Positions 11,700-23,681 are shown, numbered from the stretch's first letter. The stretch is DNA of 64,000 bases from Colias croceus (GCF_905220415.1 NC_059564.1:1748501-1812500), one strand, 5' to 3'. Translations and numbers: made by a program. Notes: generated by a model from the sequence alone, not told the origin.

Positions 11700-12498
11700 A
11701 TGTCTGCATTTGCTTTCTTGATATTTTGCGTTCAAGTTTGCTTGATTCAGGTAAGGAACAGATAAAAGTAAGATTTAATGTCATAACAATAAGGCACAAA
11801 GTAAATTGATATATTTTATTTGCTGAACGTGCCTTTAGTATTATCGAGAGCAGAATTCTTTCATTATTAATCTTATGTTAAAATTTAAAATATTTGGCTG
11901 CTTGTGCCCGATTCAAAATGAAAAAGAATTTAGCATAATATGTTTTGTAACGCATGAAGGAAAATCAAAAGCTCTCCAATCTTTGAGCATTAAACATAAT
12001 TTTAAATAAACTAAATAAACTCTATGTTTTCTCAAACTTCTTATTAACTAAGATATATCTTGCATAAGTATATATAATATATAATTATTTTATTTATCAT
12101 TCCAGAATGTATACAGTCAATGCATTGGTGCTGGAACATATGGCCAAAGCTTCACCAATCCAGGCTTAAGCCTTACCAATCCTGCTCTTAATGGCATAAA
12201 TTTGGCATCTGGTGGCCAATATAATGGTCCAATAGCTGGGCCACTAGCTGGACCAACACCTGGCCCAGTGGTTAACCAAATAGCTAGTCCTTTTGAAGGC
12301 ATCGCGGGAGCGTACGGCGGCTTTGGCATCGGTGACGTCACGGTGTTGGGAGAAATGCCAGTAGCCGGTACAACTCTAGTCACTGGTCAAGTGCCAATCC
12401 TCGGTGCTGTGCGCTTCTCAGGAGACCTGCCAGCTGGTGGCATTGTGACTATATCTGGCAGCTGTGGTTGTGGATCTAATAGTCCTATTGTATATTAG
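11700..12498 (+). CDS. Chorion class B protein
   Basis: Exon 1 is 11700-11750 (MSAFAFLIFCVQVCLIQ) with a gtaagg donor. Exon 2 is 12106-12498 after cattccag and begins NVYSQCIGAG. The 147-residue protein has an N arm with repeated GP.AGP steps (GPIAGPLAGPTPGPVV), a canonical class B core (GIGDVTVLGEMPVAGTTLV, GQVPILGAVRFSGDLPAGG) and the tail GSCGCGSNSPIVY. It is divergently paired with the class A gene ending at 9675. The core protein sequence is close to those at 18254, 24468 and 55995, but the DNA is less similar to them than they are to each other. Confidence 0.95.
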
Positions 12499-12929
12499 AT
12501 TAGAATAAGAATATTAAATTATTATTTGCACATATTTGTTATTTATTTTACGTAAATGTTAGTAGGTTATGAAAACAATGACCTAACAAGGTTGCTATAA
12601 ATTTTGCTTATAGTAAATTTTCTAAACAATGCAGACATCATTTTTGATGACGTAGTTTGATGATTTTAAATAATTATTGATATTTCAGTCAGTTCTACCA
12701 TTTAAAAAGACAAATATTATGTATGAAATTTAAATTAAACAAAGTTAAATAAATAGGCTATCAGGGACATTATCAGCTAGCGTTTAAACTGGCTCTATGC
12801 TTTGTTAAAACAATATCAACTTGTATGCTTAGTTCGCACTATACTGTTAACGCCATATTATATGGTTAAATGATGACGTAAAAAAGCTTTTCGACACTTA
12901 ATTAAAACAAAGACTATGGCTACTAATTT

Positions 12930-13056
12930 TCTAACATTGCATAGAATCTTTTGAACGCACTAAGAACAACGAAAGAATGCTCTACGCTTGTTTATACAAA
13001 AAATTAACATAGTGGGGTTAGAATGAGCTTCGCTTATTTGATGTAAATGCACCGTT
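12930..13056. mobile_element. MITE fragment, GTGCATTTACATCAAACGA family
   Basis: This is the right half only: acattgcatagaatctttt through atgtaaatgcaccgtt. Confidence 0.6.
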
Positions 13057-13349
13057 AGAGCATACACGAATCTATGAAGTCCTAATGCGACTATCTGAAT
13101 TGATATGTCGTAAAGTAATAATAGCTTATCGCAATTCTTGTCAATAACAATTAGACTACAGGCCCATGTTGAAAAAATTATGGGTCATTTGAACCACCAG
13201 GTGACCTATCTAGTACGATATAAGAACATAAAATAATAAGATTCAACACTATGCCGTCACTTGTAAGCTGTCCAACTGAGTGCAGATGAGAATTACAGGT
13301 AAGATTATTAGCGACGAAACGACGAAAGTACAGGTAGAGATTATTAGCT

Positions 13350-13454
13350 ACTTTTTATCCCGGGAAAATGACGCAATCCCGGAAATCCCTCTGGAACGGG
13401 AAGTATGCGGGTTTTTCTTTGACTGCGTGGGCGAAGCCGCGGTCGGAAACCTAG
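13350..13454 (+). mobile_element. Helitron-like repeat, 3' part
   Basis: tttttatcccgg, ggaacgggaagtatgcggg and gcgaagccgcggtcggaaac lead to a terminal CTAG at 13451-13454. Confidence 0.65.
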
Positions 13455-14027
13455 TATTATATAGATCCGATTATGTGTGTGCTATTTCTACGTATAGTTT
13501 ACGAATTGTTAAATAACTTTCTAGCCATTACATTTATGGTGAAGACTTTTGATTAACAAAATCAAAAGCTCGACTCATATCAAAGAAGATTGATGTACTT
13601 AACATTTTCGCGCTTGTCCATGTGCTCAATCATTGTTTTACTAAAGGAAATGTAGGTAATGACGTCGATTTGTTCTTTTCAAACCCGCACTGCTCCTTTT
13701 TAATTATAACTTTTCTAAAAATTAGTAATATTTCCTATAGATAGCTTTTTCAAATTCCTTTGCTGGAATCGGGATCAGGGTTATATTATGTACGCCAGTA
13801 ATTGTTAAGTATCTGTTTAGGCAGTCTAGAAAAGTGGCCTGCCGCCTGCTCAAAGATTGAATTTTCAACTAGACCGATAGCAAGTGAATTTTCTAAAATA
13901 ATAGAATGCAGTTTTAACTATTTATTTTTAAAAATAAAGGAATGTTCCCTTTCAGATAAATTTGCTATCTACAGACTATAGAATTTTAAGTACTGCAGGC
14001 TTATAGAAAATTTCCATCTGTATATCT

Positions 14028-14160
14028 GGGGGCACGGTAGTGCCCCCGCCAAGACGAGCCAAGCGAAAGCGAAGCGCACGGGCACCACCTACCTTTTCTC
14101 GAAGCACTTCGACGTTTTTTTGAACCCTCATAACTTGGTTTATCCATTTTAGTTGCATAT
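14028..14160. repeat. GC-rich repeat with perfect hairpin
   Basis: GGGGGCAC-GGTA-GTGCCCCC at 14030-14049 is a perfect 8-bp stem within a stretch much more GC-rich than its surroundings. It is probably part of a dispersed repeat, but the family is not identified. Confidence 0.4.
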
Positions 14161-14442
14161 TTTAATGCTCGATCGGCATGTATTGCATAGGAAATTTCTA
14201 ATCTTGATTTGCAATGACAACTATAAGTATGAATTGCGAATAAATAGATGATTAACATTTGCCCTTCATTTGCCTATCCTAGCATATGTTAACAATTTGA
14301 ACATTAAGAATTGTACAAAGACGGTATATTTTCACAATGTAGTTAAGTAATAATAATTATTTAATATTACATTTTCTAAGAATGCATGTAACATTATGAC
14401 ATATATTGCATGACAATTAACAAATTGTATGCAGTGCAGGAA

Positions 14443-14449
14443 TATAAAA
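14443..14449 (+). promoter_or_regulatory. TATA box of the class A gene at 14499
   Basis: TATAAAA lies 50 bp before the ATG. Confidence 0.6.
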
Positions 14450-14498
14450 TAGGTCATACATTTCTAAATTACATTGTCAAGTGTATTTTAGAACCAAC

Positions 14499-15425
14499 AT
14501 GTCTTTCAAAATTGTTTTCTTGTGCGCTCAAGCGTTCTTGTTACAGGTAATTGTTTTATAATCATCTGACTAATCGATTAAATCGATTAAATACTTATTG
14601 CACTCAAAACTTAATGCAATATTTTATTGCATTAAGAATTAACTTCAATAAGAAAATAAAGTAGAGATAAACTTTATAAAACATAACTATAATTCGATAG
14701 TCAAAGTTATGATTTTTACTTTGCACTCTACCTAATTGCATTCATCACAAAAACAACCTAGAGTGCTTATGTTCATAATTTATTTCACTATATTTGCTTA
14801 CAAATACGTAGCGTCATGATACATTGAGAACAATCTAAAGCGACCGCATTGTAATATTATCATATCAACGATATAATGATACACCATCACATTATATATT
14901 CATCATACAAACAACACAAATTATTTATTTTTTCCTTATTTACAGAGCATCGCCGCTCAGTGCTTGAACAACTACCCTGAGAGCCTCGCATATACGTCCT
15001 ACGCGCCATGCTCACAATATGGCCCTGGCCCATACGGGCAATACGCTGCCCCAGCGAGTGCATACGCTCCCAACGGTGCCTACAACCCCGCCATGCTATC
15101 CGCATCAAACGGAGGCGGTCTAGCCGTTGCCAGTTCGTCTCCAATCGCTCCCGTGGGTGTATCTATGACATCTGAAAACGCATACGAAGGACCGTTAGCC
15201 GTGTCTGGGCAAATTCCGTTCTTAGGGGCAGTGGGTGTCGAGGGACCTCTGCCTACAGCGGGAGCCGGTGCTATACAATACAGTTGTGGTAATGGCAATG
15301 TAGCTATGTTGGCTGAAGACCTGGGTTATGGATATGGGGCAGTTGCCCAGGGATATGCGCCTGGGTCTTATGGGCAAATGGCATATGCTCAATACAATGC
15401 GCCGTATGGTGCATGCTATAATTAG
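14499..15425 (+). CDS. Chorion class A protein
   Basis: Exon 1 is 14499-14546 (MSFKIVFLCAQAFLLQ) with a gtaatt donor. Exon 2 is 14946-15425 after atttacag and begins SIAAQCLNNYPES. The 175-residue protein has a Tyr/Gly/Pro/Ala-rich N arm (SQYGPGPYGQYAAP), a complete class A core (SSSPIAPVGVSMTSENAYEG, GQIPFLGAVGVEGPLPTAG, IQYSCGNGNVAM) and a Gly/Tyr-rich C arm ending NAPYGACYN. It is GC-rich relative to flanking DNA, like the genes at 18254 and 57154. The upstream chorion gene is tandem, so this gene has no divergent partner. AATAAA polyadenylation signals are at about 15442. Confidence 0.95.
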
Positions 15426-15807
15426 ATTTAGTTCTAATTTAGAATAAATAAATGATAGAATATATTTGATGTTGTTTTAATTCCTATGAGTGTTATAAAA
15501 ATGAATGACTTTGCGCAATAAGTCATTTTAAGGAGAGTGACTATGAAAACTAAAATGCACTAATTTTGGTACGAAAATTAAAATCACTAGGGAATGAAAA
15601 GGGATGTGAAAAGGTGTTAATTTCAAGCAAAATAAAATAAAACATTTTAGTATTAAACTACCTACGGTACCTACGTCGAATATTAGGCGAAAAGCTAATT
15701 ATTTTCTACAAAAAATTCCATAAATTATTTTCATTCAAAAGTTCAACATATTATAAACGACATTACATAAATGAATTCATGATACAAATCGAAAGATATC
15801 AGTACAT

Positions 15808-15977
15808 TTAGATCGAACAAACAGCTAGAGCAAGAGCATTATTTCGTAATCTTTTAGTGTAAACGTAAACTCGTATTCAGTGTTGTTCAGTATTAGAACA
15901 TTGTATAGAATCTTTTCGAACGTACTAAGAATAACAAAAGAATGCTCTACGCATGGTTGTTGTAAATGCATCGTTAT
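15808..15977. mobile_element. MITE copy, GTGCATTTACATCAAACGA family
   Basis: gatcgaacaaacagctagagcaagagcatt through aagaatgctctacgc and tgtaaatgcatcgtta match the 10087 copy. The ends are eroded. Confidence 0.6.
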
Positions 15978-16296
15978 AAGAATTATTGAAACATTTTTAC
16001 ATATTTTGTTGTAAGTTTTATAAGCCCTATTGTTTTTAATAATTCGTAAATACAAATACAGAGGAGCTAGGTTCTATATTAATTGCTTCTTCTACTATCT
16101 TGCCTTTAGCTCTATACTAATTTAATATTCAGATTCATCATTCCCATAAAAACATGGTAATTGCTAAAATAAATAAACAGAAAAAAACAATAAAAATTTC
16201 ACCATCTTTCTATTAATATAATAGCATTAAAGACAAGTGTTTTGATACAGATTTATTTATTAATTCTATGTATAATTTTTAAAATCACTCTTTTCA

Positions 16297-16526
16297 TCCT
16301 ACTAATATTATAAATGCGAAAGTTTGTGAGGATGTGTATGTGTCTGTTTGTTACTCTTTCACGCAAATACTACTGAACCGATTACAATGAAATAATTAGC
16401 ACACATATAGAGGGCAACTTGGATAAACACATAGACTAGGTTTTATCCCGGAAATACCACGGGAACGGGAGATATGCGTGATGTTTTTCTTTGAAAACGC
16501 GGGCGAAGCCGCGGGCGGAAAGCTAG
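16297..16526 (+). mobile_element. Helitron-like repeat, nearly full length
   Basis: It begins TCCTACTAATATTATAAATG and ends with the gcgggcgaagccgcgggc hairpin and CTAG at 16523-16526. The TC start, 3' hairpin and CTAG end fit non-autonomous Helitrons, and Lep1-like elements are known in Lepidoptera. The family assignment is inferred. Confidence 0.7.
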
Positions 16527-17257
16527 TATGTGATAATTCTTAGTTACGTCCTACTAATATTATTTTGTCTATATGTTTATGATTCTGTTTATTTGGAATT
16601 GCTGACCTGATTATTATTTTATTTATATTCAAATGATAGAGATCATTGTAGAGCAAAATATTCTTACGTATCAGATAGGTACCTACGAGTAATAATAATT
16701 GTCGTCAGCAGCAACTTTTATCCCAGATCCGTTAATTACGGCATATTTTAGTATCAAACATACAAAAATATTTTTAAAATACGATTTTAAAAATATTTTT
16801 TAAATTTAGTACCTACGATCGAAATTTCTAGAAACTATTGTCATTGTTCAAAAATGCCTCAATCGTAAGCATCGTAAGCAATAATTTCTATGTGCTGTTA
16901 CTAAAATATAAAAATATTACAATTAACTGTTGAAAATATGCACGTGTCATTTGTGTACGATAAAAAATATCAGAATTCAATTGTTATTTTAAAGAATTTT
17001 ATTAAACTAAAGAAACTTTATCGAGTTGAAATTTATTGTCGATTTCAATTTAGTATCTACATTTATGGGTTCTTGCAAAAAACACCATCTGTACATGAAC
17101 AAAGGAAGGAACTATCTTATTAATTTGCGATTCATATTAAAATTTTGAATGAATGTTTTCAAGAGAGAGAAATATGTTGGTATTTTTTCCATTAACAACT
17201 TTTTGATTTTCATAATAAGTTAAGACGTATTCCATTAATTCATTCTGGAAGCATCAT

Positions 17258-17340
17258 TAGTATAAAACAAAGTCGCTTTCTCTGTCCCTATGTCCCTTTG
17301 TATGCTTAAATCTTTAAAACTACGCAACGTCAAATGTCTA
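17258..17340 (+). mobile_element. Helitron-like repeat, 5' fragment
   Basis: agtataaaacaaagtcgctttctctgtcc to actacgcaacg is the 5' half of the second Helitron-like subfamily, seen complete at 34491-34668. Confidence 0.6.
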
Positions 17341-17413
17341 ACTTCATAGACAAATGCATTTAAAAACTACTCGTCTTAGTTCATGCTCTACATTTTTCTC
17401 TATTATAATCAAA

Positions 17414-17617
17414 CTAGCTTTCCACCCGCGGCTTCGCCCTCTTTGTCTAAAACCTAATAAATTATATACTAAAACCTTCCTCTTGGATCACTCTATCTAT
17501 TAAAATAAACCGCATCAAAATCGATGCGGTTTATTTTAATAGATAGAGTGATTCAAGAGGAAGGTTTTAGTATAAACTTAATTTTTAAAGTTTTAGACAA
17601 AGCGTGTAGAATGCTAG
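17414..17617. mobile_element. Head-to-head palindrome of two Helitron-like 3' halves
   Basis: Two 3' halves of the second subfamily face outward, each ending in CTAG (17414-17417 and 17614-17617). They meet at a nearly perfect inverted repeat from about 17474 to 17567 centred on gcatcaaaatcgatgc. Confidence 0.75.
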
Positions 17618-17750
17618 TAATATGTATAATATTGTTTACTAGCCAAGACTCTGGTACAATATGATGGCATGAATGATAAAGCGGGAGGAATAAATAGATA
17701 GAAGTAAAAATTTGAGGTTGTGTATTATATTTAAATTTCAAATCAAAGAA

Positions 17751-17900
17751 TGCAAGATTATTATTTATTTATTTTATTTAAAACTCTTTATTGTGCTGCC
17801 AAAATACAAACAATACAAACAAAACTTATCCTAAAAGAATAAAACAGCACAGAAGGCGGCCTTATCACTTAAGAGTGATCTCTTCCAGGCAACCAACTGA
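17751..17900 (-). mobile_element. LINE 3' tail
   Basis: On the minus strand, ggttgcctggaagagatcac ... aaggccgccttctgtg is followed by an AT-rich tail with TAAA repeats. This is a widespread lepidopteran non-LTR 3' end. Copies are at 45040-45165 (+) and 47641-47755 (-). Confidence 0.65.
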
Positions 17901-18191
17901 TAGAATGATATTATAAACTAGAAAAAGAGGTAGGTTAGGTTAGGTTTAGGTACTATAGGTTATTAGTTTTTTTTGCAATCAATTGAATGTAATGCTGTGA
18001 CGTCATACTTACATTAATAAAGTTTCGAGATTATCTTTAAAAAGTTTTTAAAAACAAAATACCAAATACGAAATAACGTTAATAAGTTTTCGTCGATAAT
18101 AATTACGCATTTTTATATAGAATACCATTTAATTACAATAAATATGGCACGTAAAATAACGCAATACTATGTACAAATATAGGTCAATAAG

Positions 18192-18199
18192 TATATAAG
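18192..18199 (+). promoter_or_regulatory. TATA box of the class B gene at 18254
   Basis: TATATAAG lies 62 bp before the ATG. Confidence 0.6.
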
Positions 18200-18253
18200 G
18201 TGAATATAGTTTTGGATGTATTATTCTGAAACGAGCTTCAGGTCAAATCAAAT

Positions 18254-19435
18254 ATGTCTTCCTTTGCTATTTTCGTGCTCTGCTTGCAAGCTTGCTTGCT
18301 CCAGGTAAACACATTTAATTACTAAAATAGACTTTAATTTTATGAATTAACTTTGATCTATACAAAACTCGGAGATTTAAAGGAAAAGCAGTTTATGTCA
18401 GTTAGACGCTTATGCTTGTGAAAGAATTTTCAAAATCGGTAAATTTTAGTTTTAGTTTATTTGGACAAACAGACATAATATATCGAAAATTTTATTTCGT
18501 TGCATTCGTTTGAGAAAGTTGTTAGTTATTAATAATAATTTTAGCACTATTAGTAGTAACATTTATTATTAAAAAAATATCGATGAAGATAACAACATTG
18601 CATCGAAAGTGATTCATAAAATATTGTGACGAAAATTGTTCATTGGAATTTTGTAATTTAGATATCTTCGCAAAGACAGACTATCTCAAGTCTTGCATTA
18701 TTATAGGTAATTTTAATAGGGCATATAAGTTGATAGTGGAAACATTGTGAAAATTTGATTAAGTAACCTATTAACATTATTATTTGATTATTAATTATAT
18801 TTGACCTTTACGCCCTAGATTAGAGTTAGTGTTTAAAACGTGATATTTGTTACATTGTTCTGCGATCCTTACCTTTAGCAATTTTATGAAATAAACGACA
18901 TAATTTAAATGAGTATAATATAATTGAATTTTAAATAGTGTTTGTGAATTGATTCTTTATTCTATTTATTGTAAACGAACACGAACTATTAAACATATAA
19001 AATAACGTTTCAATCTTATTTATTAAAGTATTATTGTCTTTCCAGAATGCTTTAGCAAGCTGTGGCTGCTCTGGAGCCGGTCTCGGCTACGGTATCGGCC
19101 CTGGCCCCTACCTCCCCGCCAGCCCCTGTTCCGGCGCTCTCTTGGAAGGCCCATACGGACCCTACGCTGGTCCCTTCGCTGGCCCCTACGGTCCCCTCGC
19201 CGGTCCCCTCGCTGGCCCCTTCGCTGGTCCCTTCGGAGAGCTCGCTGGAGCGTACGGTGGTGAAGGCATTGGTGACGTCAGCGTGTTCGGAGAAATGCCA
19301 GTAGCTGGTACCACTCTGGTCAACGGTCAAGTGCCAATCCTCGGTGCTGTGCGCTTCGCGGGAGACCTTCCAGCTGGTGGTGTCGTCACCATCGCTGGTA
19401 GCTGCGGCTGTGGATGCAGAGGACCCTACTACTAA
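18254..19435 (+). CDS. Chorion class B protein, GP-rich arm
   Basis: Exon 1 is 18254-18304 (MSSFAIFVLCLQACLLQ) with a gtaaac donor. Exon 2 is 19046-19435 after ctttccag and begins NALASCGCSGAGLGYGIG. The 146-residue protein has an N arm of repeated GP(Y/F)AGP and GPLAGP units (about 19150-19240), a canonical class B core and the tail GSCGCGCRGPYY. The coding DNA is GC-rich. The core DNA (about 19243-19420) is almost identical to those at 25405-25580 and 31975-32145, pointing to recent conversion or duplication. It has no divergent partner nearby and converges on the class A gene at 20515-21424. Confidence 0.96.
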
Positions 19436-19563
19436 ATTGGACACGTCTATAGCATTGAGCAATGAAAAATACAAGCTTTGACTTGATAAATGTATTTTAT
19501 TACCACCTAAAATATACCACCAGACTTCGTCTGATACGTAACATGCTAATATATTAAAGACTA

Positions 19564-19731
19564 AGAGATAGCGCGCAAGAGCAACTTTTGTCTCCGCAAC
19601 TATTTTGTCTCTCGTATCAACTCCATGGGCTAGTAAGAAAGTGCGCGCACGTAGCGCTGCAACTTCCTATAGAGTTGATGGGAGAGACAAAATAGTTGCG
19701 GAGACAAAAGTTGCTCTTGCGCGCTAGCTCT
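19564..19731. mobile_element. Foldback MITE, copy 1
   Basis: The arms gcgcgcaagagcaacttttg / caaaagttgctcttgcgcgc and tagttgcggagac form a near-complete palindrome of about 165 bp. A second copy is 360 bp downstream. Confidence 0.8.
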
Positions 19732-20090
19732 AGATGAATGGCTCTACATTCAATTATTGCATGTATTTGAAGTTTAGTGTCCATATTTTTTTAATGTTAC
19801 CTATACGAAAAACTAAAAAAAACTTAACCTCTTGATACGAGTGAGATGGTCATTGGTCAAATAAAATATTCCTCATTTCCACCTAAATTGACAATCCCAA
19901 ATAAATTTATGAACGTCAAATTTTATTATAAGTAAGTACCTTGGTAAGTATCTACATATTTTGAATTGGTTTTGACAAGTACATATAAAATATTAATTAT
20001 TTTAACTCTAAAGCGACTGTAGCAACTATGCGTTTTCGATAATCCTCTTTTTACTACATTTTCATTCGAATAATAAAAATGTGAATCTTA

Positions 20091-20262
20091 GAGCTAGCGC
20101 GCAAGAGCAACGTTTGTTTCCGCAACTATTTTGTCTCTCCCATCAACTATAATATGGGCTAGAAAGTGCGCGCACGTAGCGAGTAGCGACGCAACTTCCT
20201 ATAGAGTTGATACGAGAGACAAAATAGTTGCGGAGACAAAAGTTGCTCTTGCGCGCTAGCTT
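20091..20262. mobile_element. Foldback MITE, copy 2
   Basis: It has the same palindromic element as 19564-19731, beginning gagctagcgcgcaagagcaa and ending ttgctcttgcgcgctagct, with a slightly longer centre. Confidence 0.8.
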
Positions 20263-20514
20263 TTACGTTTAAAGAATATGACGTCAAGATAACAATATTT
20301 CCTTCACAAATATTCTGAATGCTCTATTTTGCTAACATAAGCGGACAGGCGTTTTATTTTTACTTTCACTTGAAATGACTCGTAGAATTATTCGTAGATA
20401 TTTATCATGTAGTTGTATAGATGGGATATAGGTCAGAATGTTTATCTTAGGTCACACTTAAATAAAACAACAGTTTAGTATAAAAATAATAATTTATTAA
20501 AACATAAAATACAA

Positions 20515-21424
20515 TTAATAACCTCCCAAGCCGTTAAAACCTCTACCTGGCACATTCATGCCATTGAAACCAGCATTGCCATTATTTGGAATGCCAGTGT
20601 TGGGAATGCCATTCAAATTTTCGCCAACCATGCCAACATTGCCATTGCCACATGAATACGACACTGCACCTTGTCCAGTGGCAGATAGAGGTCCTTCCAC
20701 GGATACAACTCCCAAAAATGGCATTTGTCCAGTCACAGCCAGTGGTCCTTCTACTAATAAATTCTCTGACAGCACGGACACACCACTTGGTGCAATGGGC
20801 GAAGAGCTAGTCACCATTAAACCACCACCATTGAAACCTTCTGGACCATAAGATGCCATGTTAGCAAAAGCAGGGTTCATAGACATGCCATTGGCTAGAG
20901 TATTGCCATACGCTAGATTGTTGTATGCCGCTGCTTCTGCGTTTGCCAGTGCCATTCCGTTGGCAAAGTTAGCGTTGCCATAGCCAGTGTTTGCGTATGC
21001 GTTGCCATAGCCAGTGTTTGCGTATGCGTTGCCAGGATAATTCGGGTTGCCAAGTCCCGGATTGTTTATGTATTGGGCCTGTGTTATCTGTAATGTTTTA
21101 TATAGAAAACAAACTCTTAAATAATTAGATTGCAAATTTTTGAATAAGAAAAAAAATGTTATTATTTTAATAAACATAACTTAAGATTCTTCATTAACTG
21201 TTCGTTTGTTTAACTTTTTAAGTTTCAATTAAATTAAAATGACGCAATTTTAAAATTGTTTTTTCATAACATTTCAATAAAAGAATTTAATTAATTTTAA
21301 TCCAATTAAGAAATGAGACATTGATAGGTAAAATTTCCTCGATAACTAGAAGATATGAATATTTCTAAAAATATACCTGTATGAAAGCACAGCTAAGAGA
21401 CAAAACAATTATTTTGGAAAACAT
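20515..21424 (-). CDS. Chorion class A protein, Asn/Gly/Ala-rich arm
   Basis: Exon 1 is 21424-21377 (MFSKIIVLSLSCAFIQ) with a gtatat donor. Exon 2 is 21087-20515 after cattacag and begins ITQAQYINNPGLGNP. The 206-residue protein has an N arm with a tandem nine-residue repeat (NAYANTGYG twice, then variants) and ANAEAAAYNNLAYG. The class A core is complete: SSSPIAPSGVSVLSENLLVEG, GQMPFLGVVSVEGPLSATG, VSYSCGNGNVGM. The C arm is Asn/Gly-rich (GIPNTGIPNNGNAGFNG) and ends FNGLGGY without Cys. The core most resembles the gene at 61589, sharing the extra residue in SENLLVEG/SDNMAVEG. A minus-strand TATATAA box lies at 21471-21477. Confidence 0.94.
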
Positions 21425-21951
21425 CTTATATAAAACAAACACTACTGGTATCAATTCATCAGATTTACCATTATATACAGAAATATCACGTGTTTAGTAA
21501 GTTTAATCGAAAGAAATTTCATCATTTGTTATCTTAATGTTACATGCGTATAAGATTTTGATTTCGGTTTACTATCAAGTATACTAAGAAAAATGAGAAT
21601 GTATAGAAGATTGATAATCTTATGCATTGTTCAATAAATTGTTAATTTTAATATTAATTTATTTAACTTCAAGCATAGATGATAAAACTAACAATAAAAT
21701 TTATATTAAGAACTGAATAATGTATGATTGAACTTGATGTTGTACCTCGGAAAAGCATATTTTCCTTAACATTTAATCACTACATAATTATATCTAAGTA
21801 TATAATTAAAAATGAATCCCAAAATGTGTTGGTAAGGGCATAACTTGAGAACGGCTTAACCGATTTCGTTAATTCTTTTTTTTTATAATATTCCTTGAAG
21901 TTCGAGGGTGGTTCTTATGTAGAGAAAACGTGAATATGTACCACGGGCGAA

Positions 21952-22103
21952 TAAAACAAAGTCACTTTCTCTGTCCCTATGTCTCTATGTATGCTTAAAT
22001 CTCAAAAACTACGCAACGGATTTTGATGCGGTTTTTTTAATAGATAGAGGGATTCAACAGGAAGGTTTGGTCAAAGCGGGCGAAGCCGCGGGCGGAAAGC
22101 TAG
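21952..22103 (+). mobile_element. Helitron-like repeat, second subfamily
   Basis: aaacaaagtcactttctctgtcc ... ttttgatgcggttttttt ... gcgggcgaagccgcgggcgg is followed by CTAG at 22100-22103. The segment between is shortened compared with 34491-34668. Confidence 0.7.
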
Positions 22104-22275
22104 TGTATAATTTTTATTTGTTGAGTTAACGGGAAACGATAGAAATTTAGATGTAAGTAGGTTATATTTAACACAATTTTCTTATCACATGTATTTTTGT
22201 ATGTAACCAACATCTTTAGACTCGATTTTGACCCACTTAAAATGGACACATTTAATTCAAGGTACACATTGTCCA

Positions 22276-22618
22276 AGATCCCAGAGCCGTAAGACAAAAC
22301 TTATTTGCTCTCGCGCTTATACTCATGGTTGAGTAATTTTTGTTGGGTTGGGGATGTTTGGTCCTGGCAATTTGTCTGTCTGATTAAATATAACATTGTA
22401 ATAGTTATCTTAATAACATAATATAAAAAATCAGACATTTAAAAATAAATTAAGTTCATTTATTAAAGCTTTAAAGCGTTTGATAAAAGTTTTGGCTCAG
22501 GTGTCGCAGGTGTCACTGGTAGAGCTCCACAAACATTAAAAAGTACACTAGAGACTACTGTGAACCGAAACTTATATGCTTTAGAAAATAAGTTGTGTCT
22601 TACGGCTCTGGGATCTTA
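22276..22618. mobile_element. 343-bp TIR element (MITE)
   Basis: AAGATCCCAGAGCCGTAAGA at the left end is inverted at the right end. The inverted match runs about 32 bp with few mismatches. No coding capacity is visible. Confidence 0.8.
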
Positions 22619-22852
22619 TTACAAGGATCTTTGACAATAGAATTTAAATTTTTATGCTTTTATTTGTCATCAAAGATTAAGTCAAAGATCTTGTATGATA
22701 AAAATGTTAAGCGTAGCGATATTTAAAATCTTTTGTTTTTTATTATAAGCCATTCGTCATATTCTTATTTGTATTATTTTGAACAGTATAACTACAGTCT
22801 AGCAGTAAAAAAGGATAAATAAAACAAAAAAATAACTAAAAATTATCTATAT

Positions 22853-23681
22853 TTAAGCGCACCCCTTATACACTGGTCCATACCCGTACCCTGTACCGTA
22901 CCCCAGGCCATAACCCGCGCCATAACCCACTCTGTTCCCGTTCAAATTCTCACTAAGTATAGCTACGTTTCCATTGCCGCACCCGTATGAAATGCCTCCT
23001 GCACCTGCTGTAGGTAACGCGCCATCGACCTCTACAGCACCGAGGAAAGGAATTTCTCCGCCAACATTCACGGGACCTTCGTAAGCGTTATCTGATTTCA
23101 TGGTAACGCCGGTTGGCGAGATAGGCGATGAGCTTGTGATCGTGAAGCTTCCTCCGTTGGACGCGGCGAGTGAAGCCGGGTTGAAAGCTAGAGATCTTGT
23201 ACATGGCTCTTCGTAGACTTTTGGTTCGCAGACGTAAGCTGTTATGCACTGTAAAGAATAATATAAAGATTAATGTTATGAAAATTTGAGGTTTTTTGAT
23301 GGTATTTTGAATAAAATATCAGAAGGAAAAACAATTAATCAAATTATAGATGTATTTAGAAATAATACCGATTCTACATTTTTAAATCAAGTTATTTTCA
23401 ATAAAACTAAGAAAATGTTACCCATTCGCTATGCAATGGATTAGTTATTGCAATAACCTGTCTTGTTCTTATGATTGACGTTTCATGTGACCAAGAGCAG
23501 GACACAGCTATGGAAGAAAATGGTAGAAATTTATCCATTGTTTAACTTTTTTTTAAGGCCGCTAGTATTTCATTTAGATGGAGTTGTTTGGAGTCTACTA
23601 CTAAACTTAATATTAATGATTTTAAATTACCTGGATGAATAAGGCTTGCGCGCAGAAAATGAAAACTGTTTTGGACACCAT
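22853..23681 (-). CDS. Chorion class A protein
   Basis: Exon 1 is 23681-23631 (MVSKTVFIFCAQALFIQ) with a gtaatt donor. Exon 2 is 23248-22853 after ctttacag and begins CITAYVCEPKVYEEPC. The true second exon is about 147 bases longer than the frame starting at its internal Met. The 148-residue protein has a short Cys- and Glu-containing N arm, a class A core (SSSPISPTGVTMKSDNAYEG, GEIPFLGAVEVDGALPTAG, ISYGCGNGNVAI) and a C arm of GY repeats (GYGAGYGLGYGTGYGYG) ending KGCA. It is divergently paired with the class B gene at 24468. A minus-strand TATATAA is at 23742-23748. Confidence 0.95.

Larger units (their letters stand above)
15480..18190. other. Gene-free interval with repeats
   Basis: The interval contains a MITE (15808-15977), a Helitron-like repeat (16297-16526), a head-to-head Helitron palindrome (17414-17617) and a LINE tail (17751-17900). 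I see no gene. Confidence 0.6.

Noticed and set aside
13251..13290. ATGCCGTCACTTgtaagc after a TATA-like gatataag, resembling a chorion first exon
   Set aside because: It encodes no hydrophobic signal peptide and no matching second exon follows before a repeat; could at most be a relic.
19052..19474. Long antisense open frame opposite the class B exon
   Set aside because: It mirrors the GC-rich, repeat-rich chorion exon; the same antisense frame appears opposite the other B genes (31691-32203, 55959-56411) and has no splice signals or independent support.
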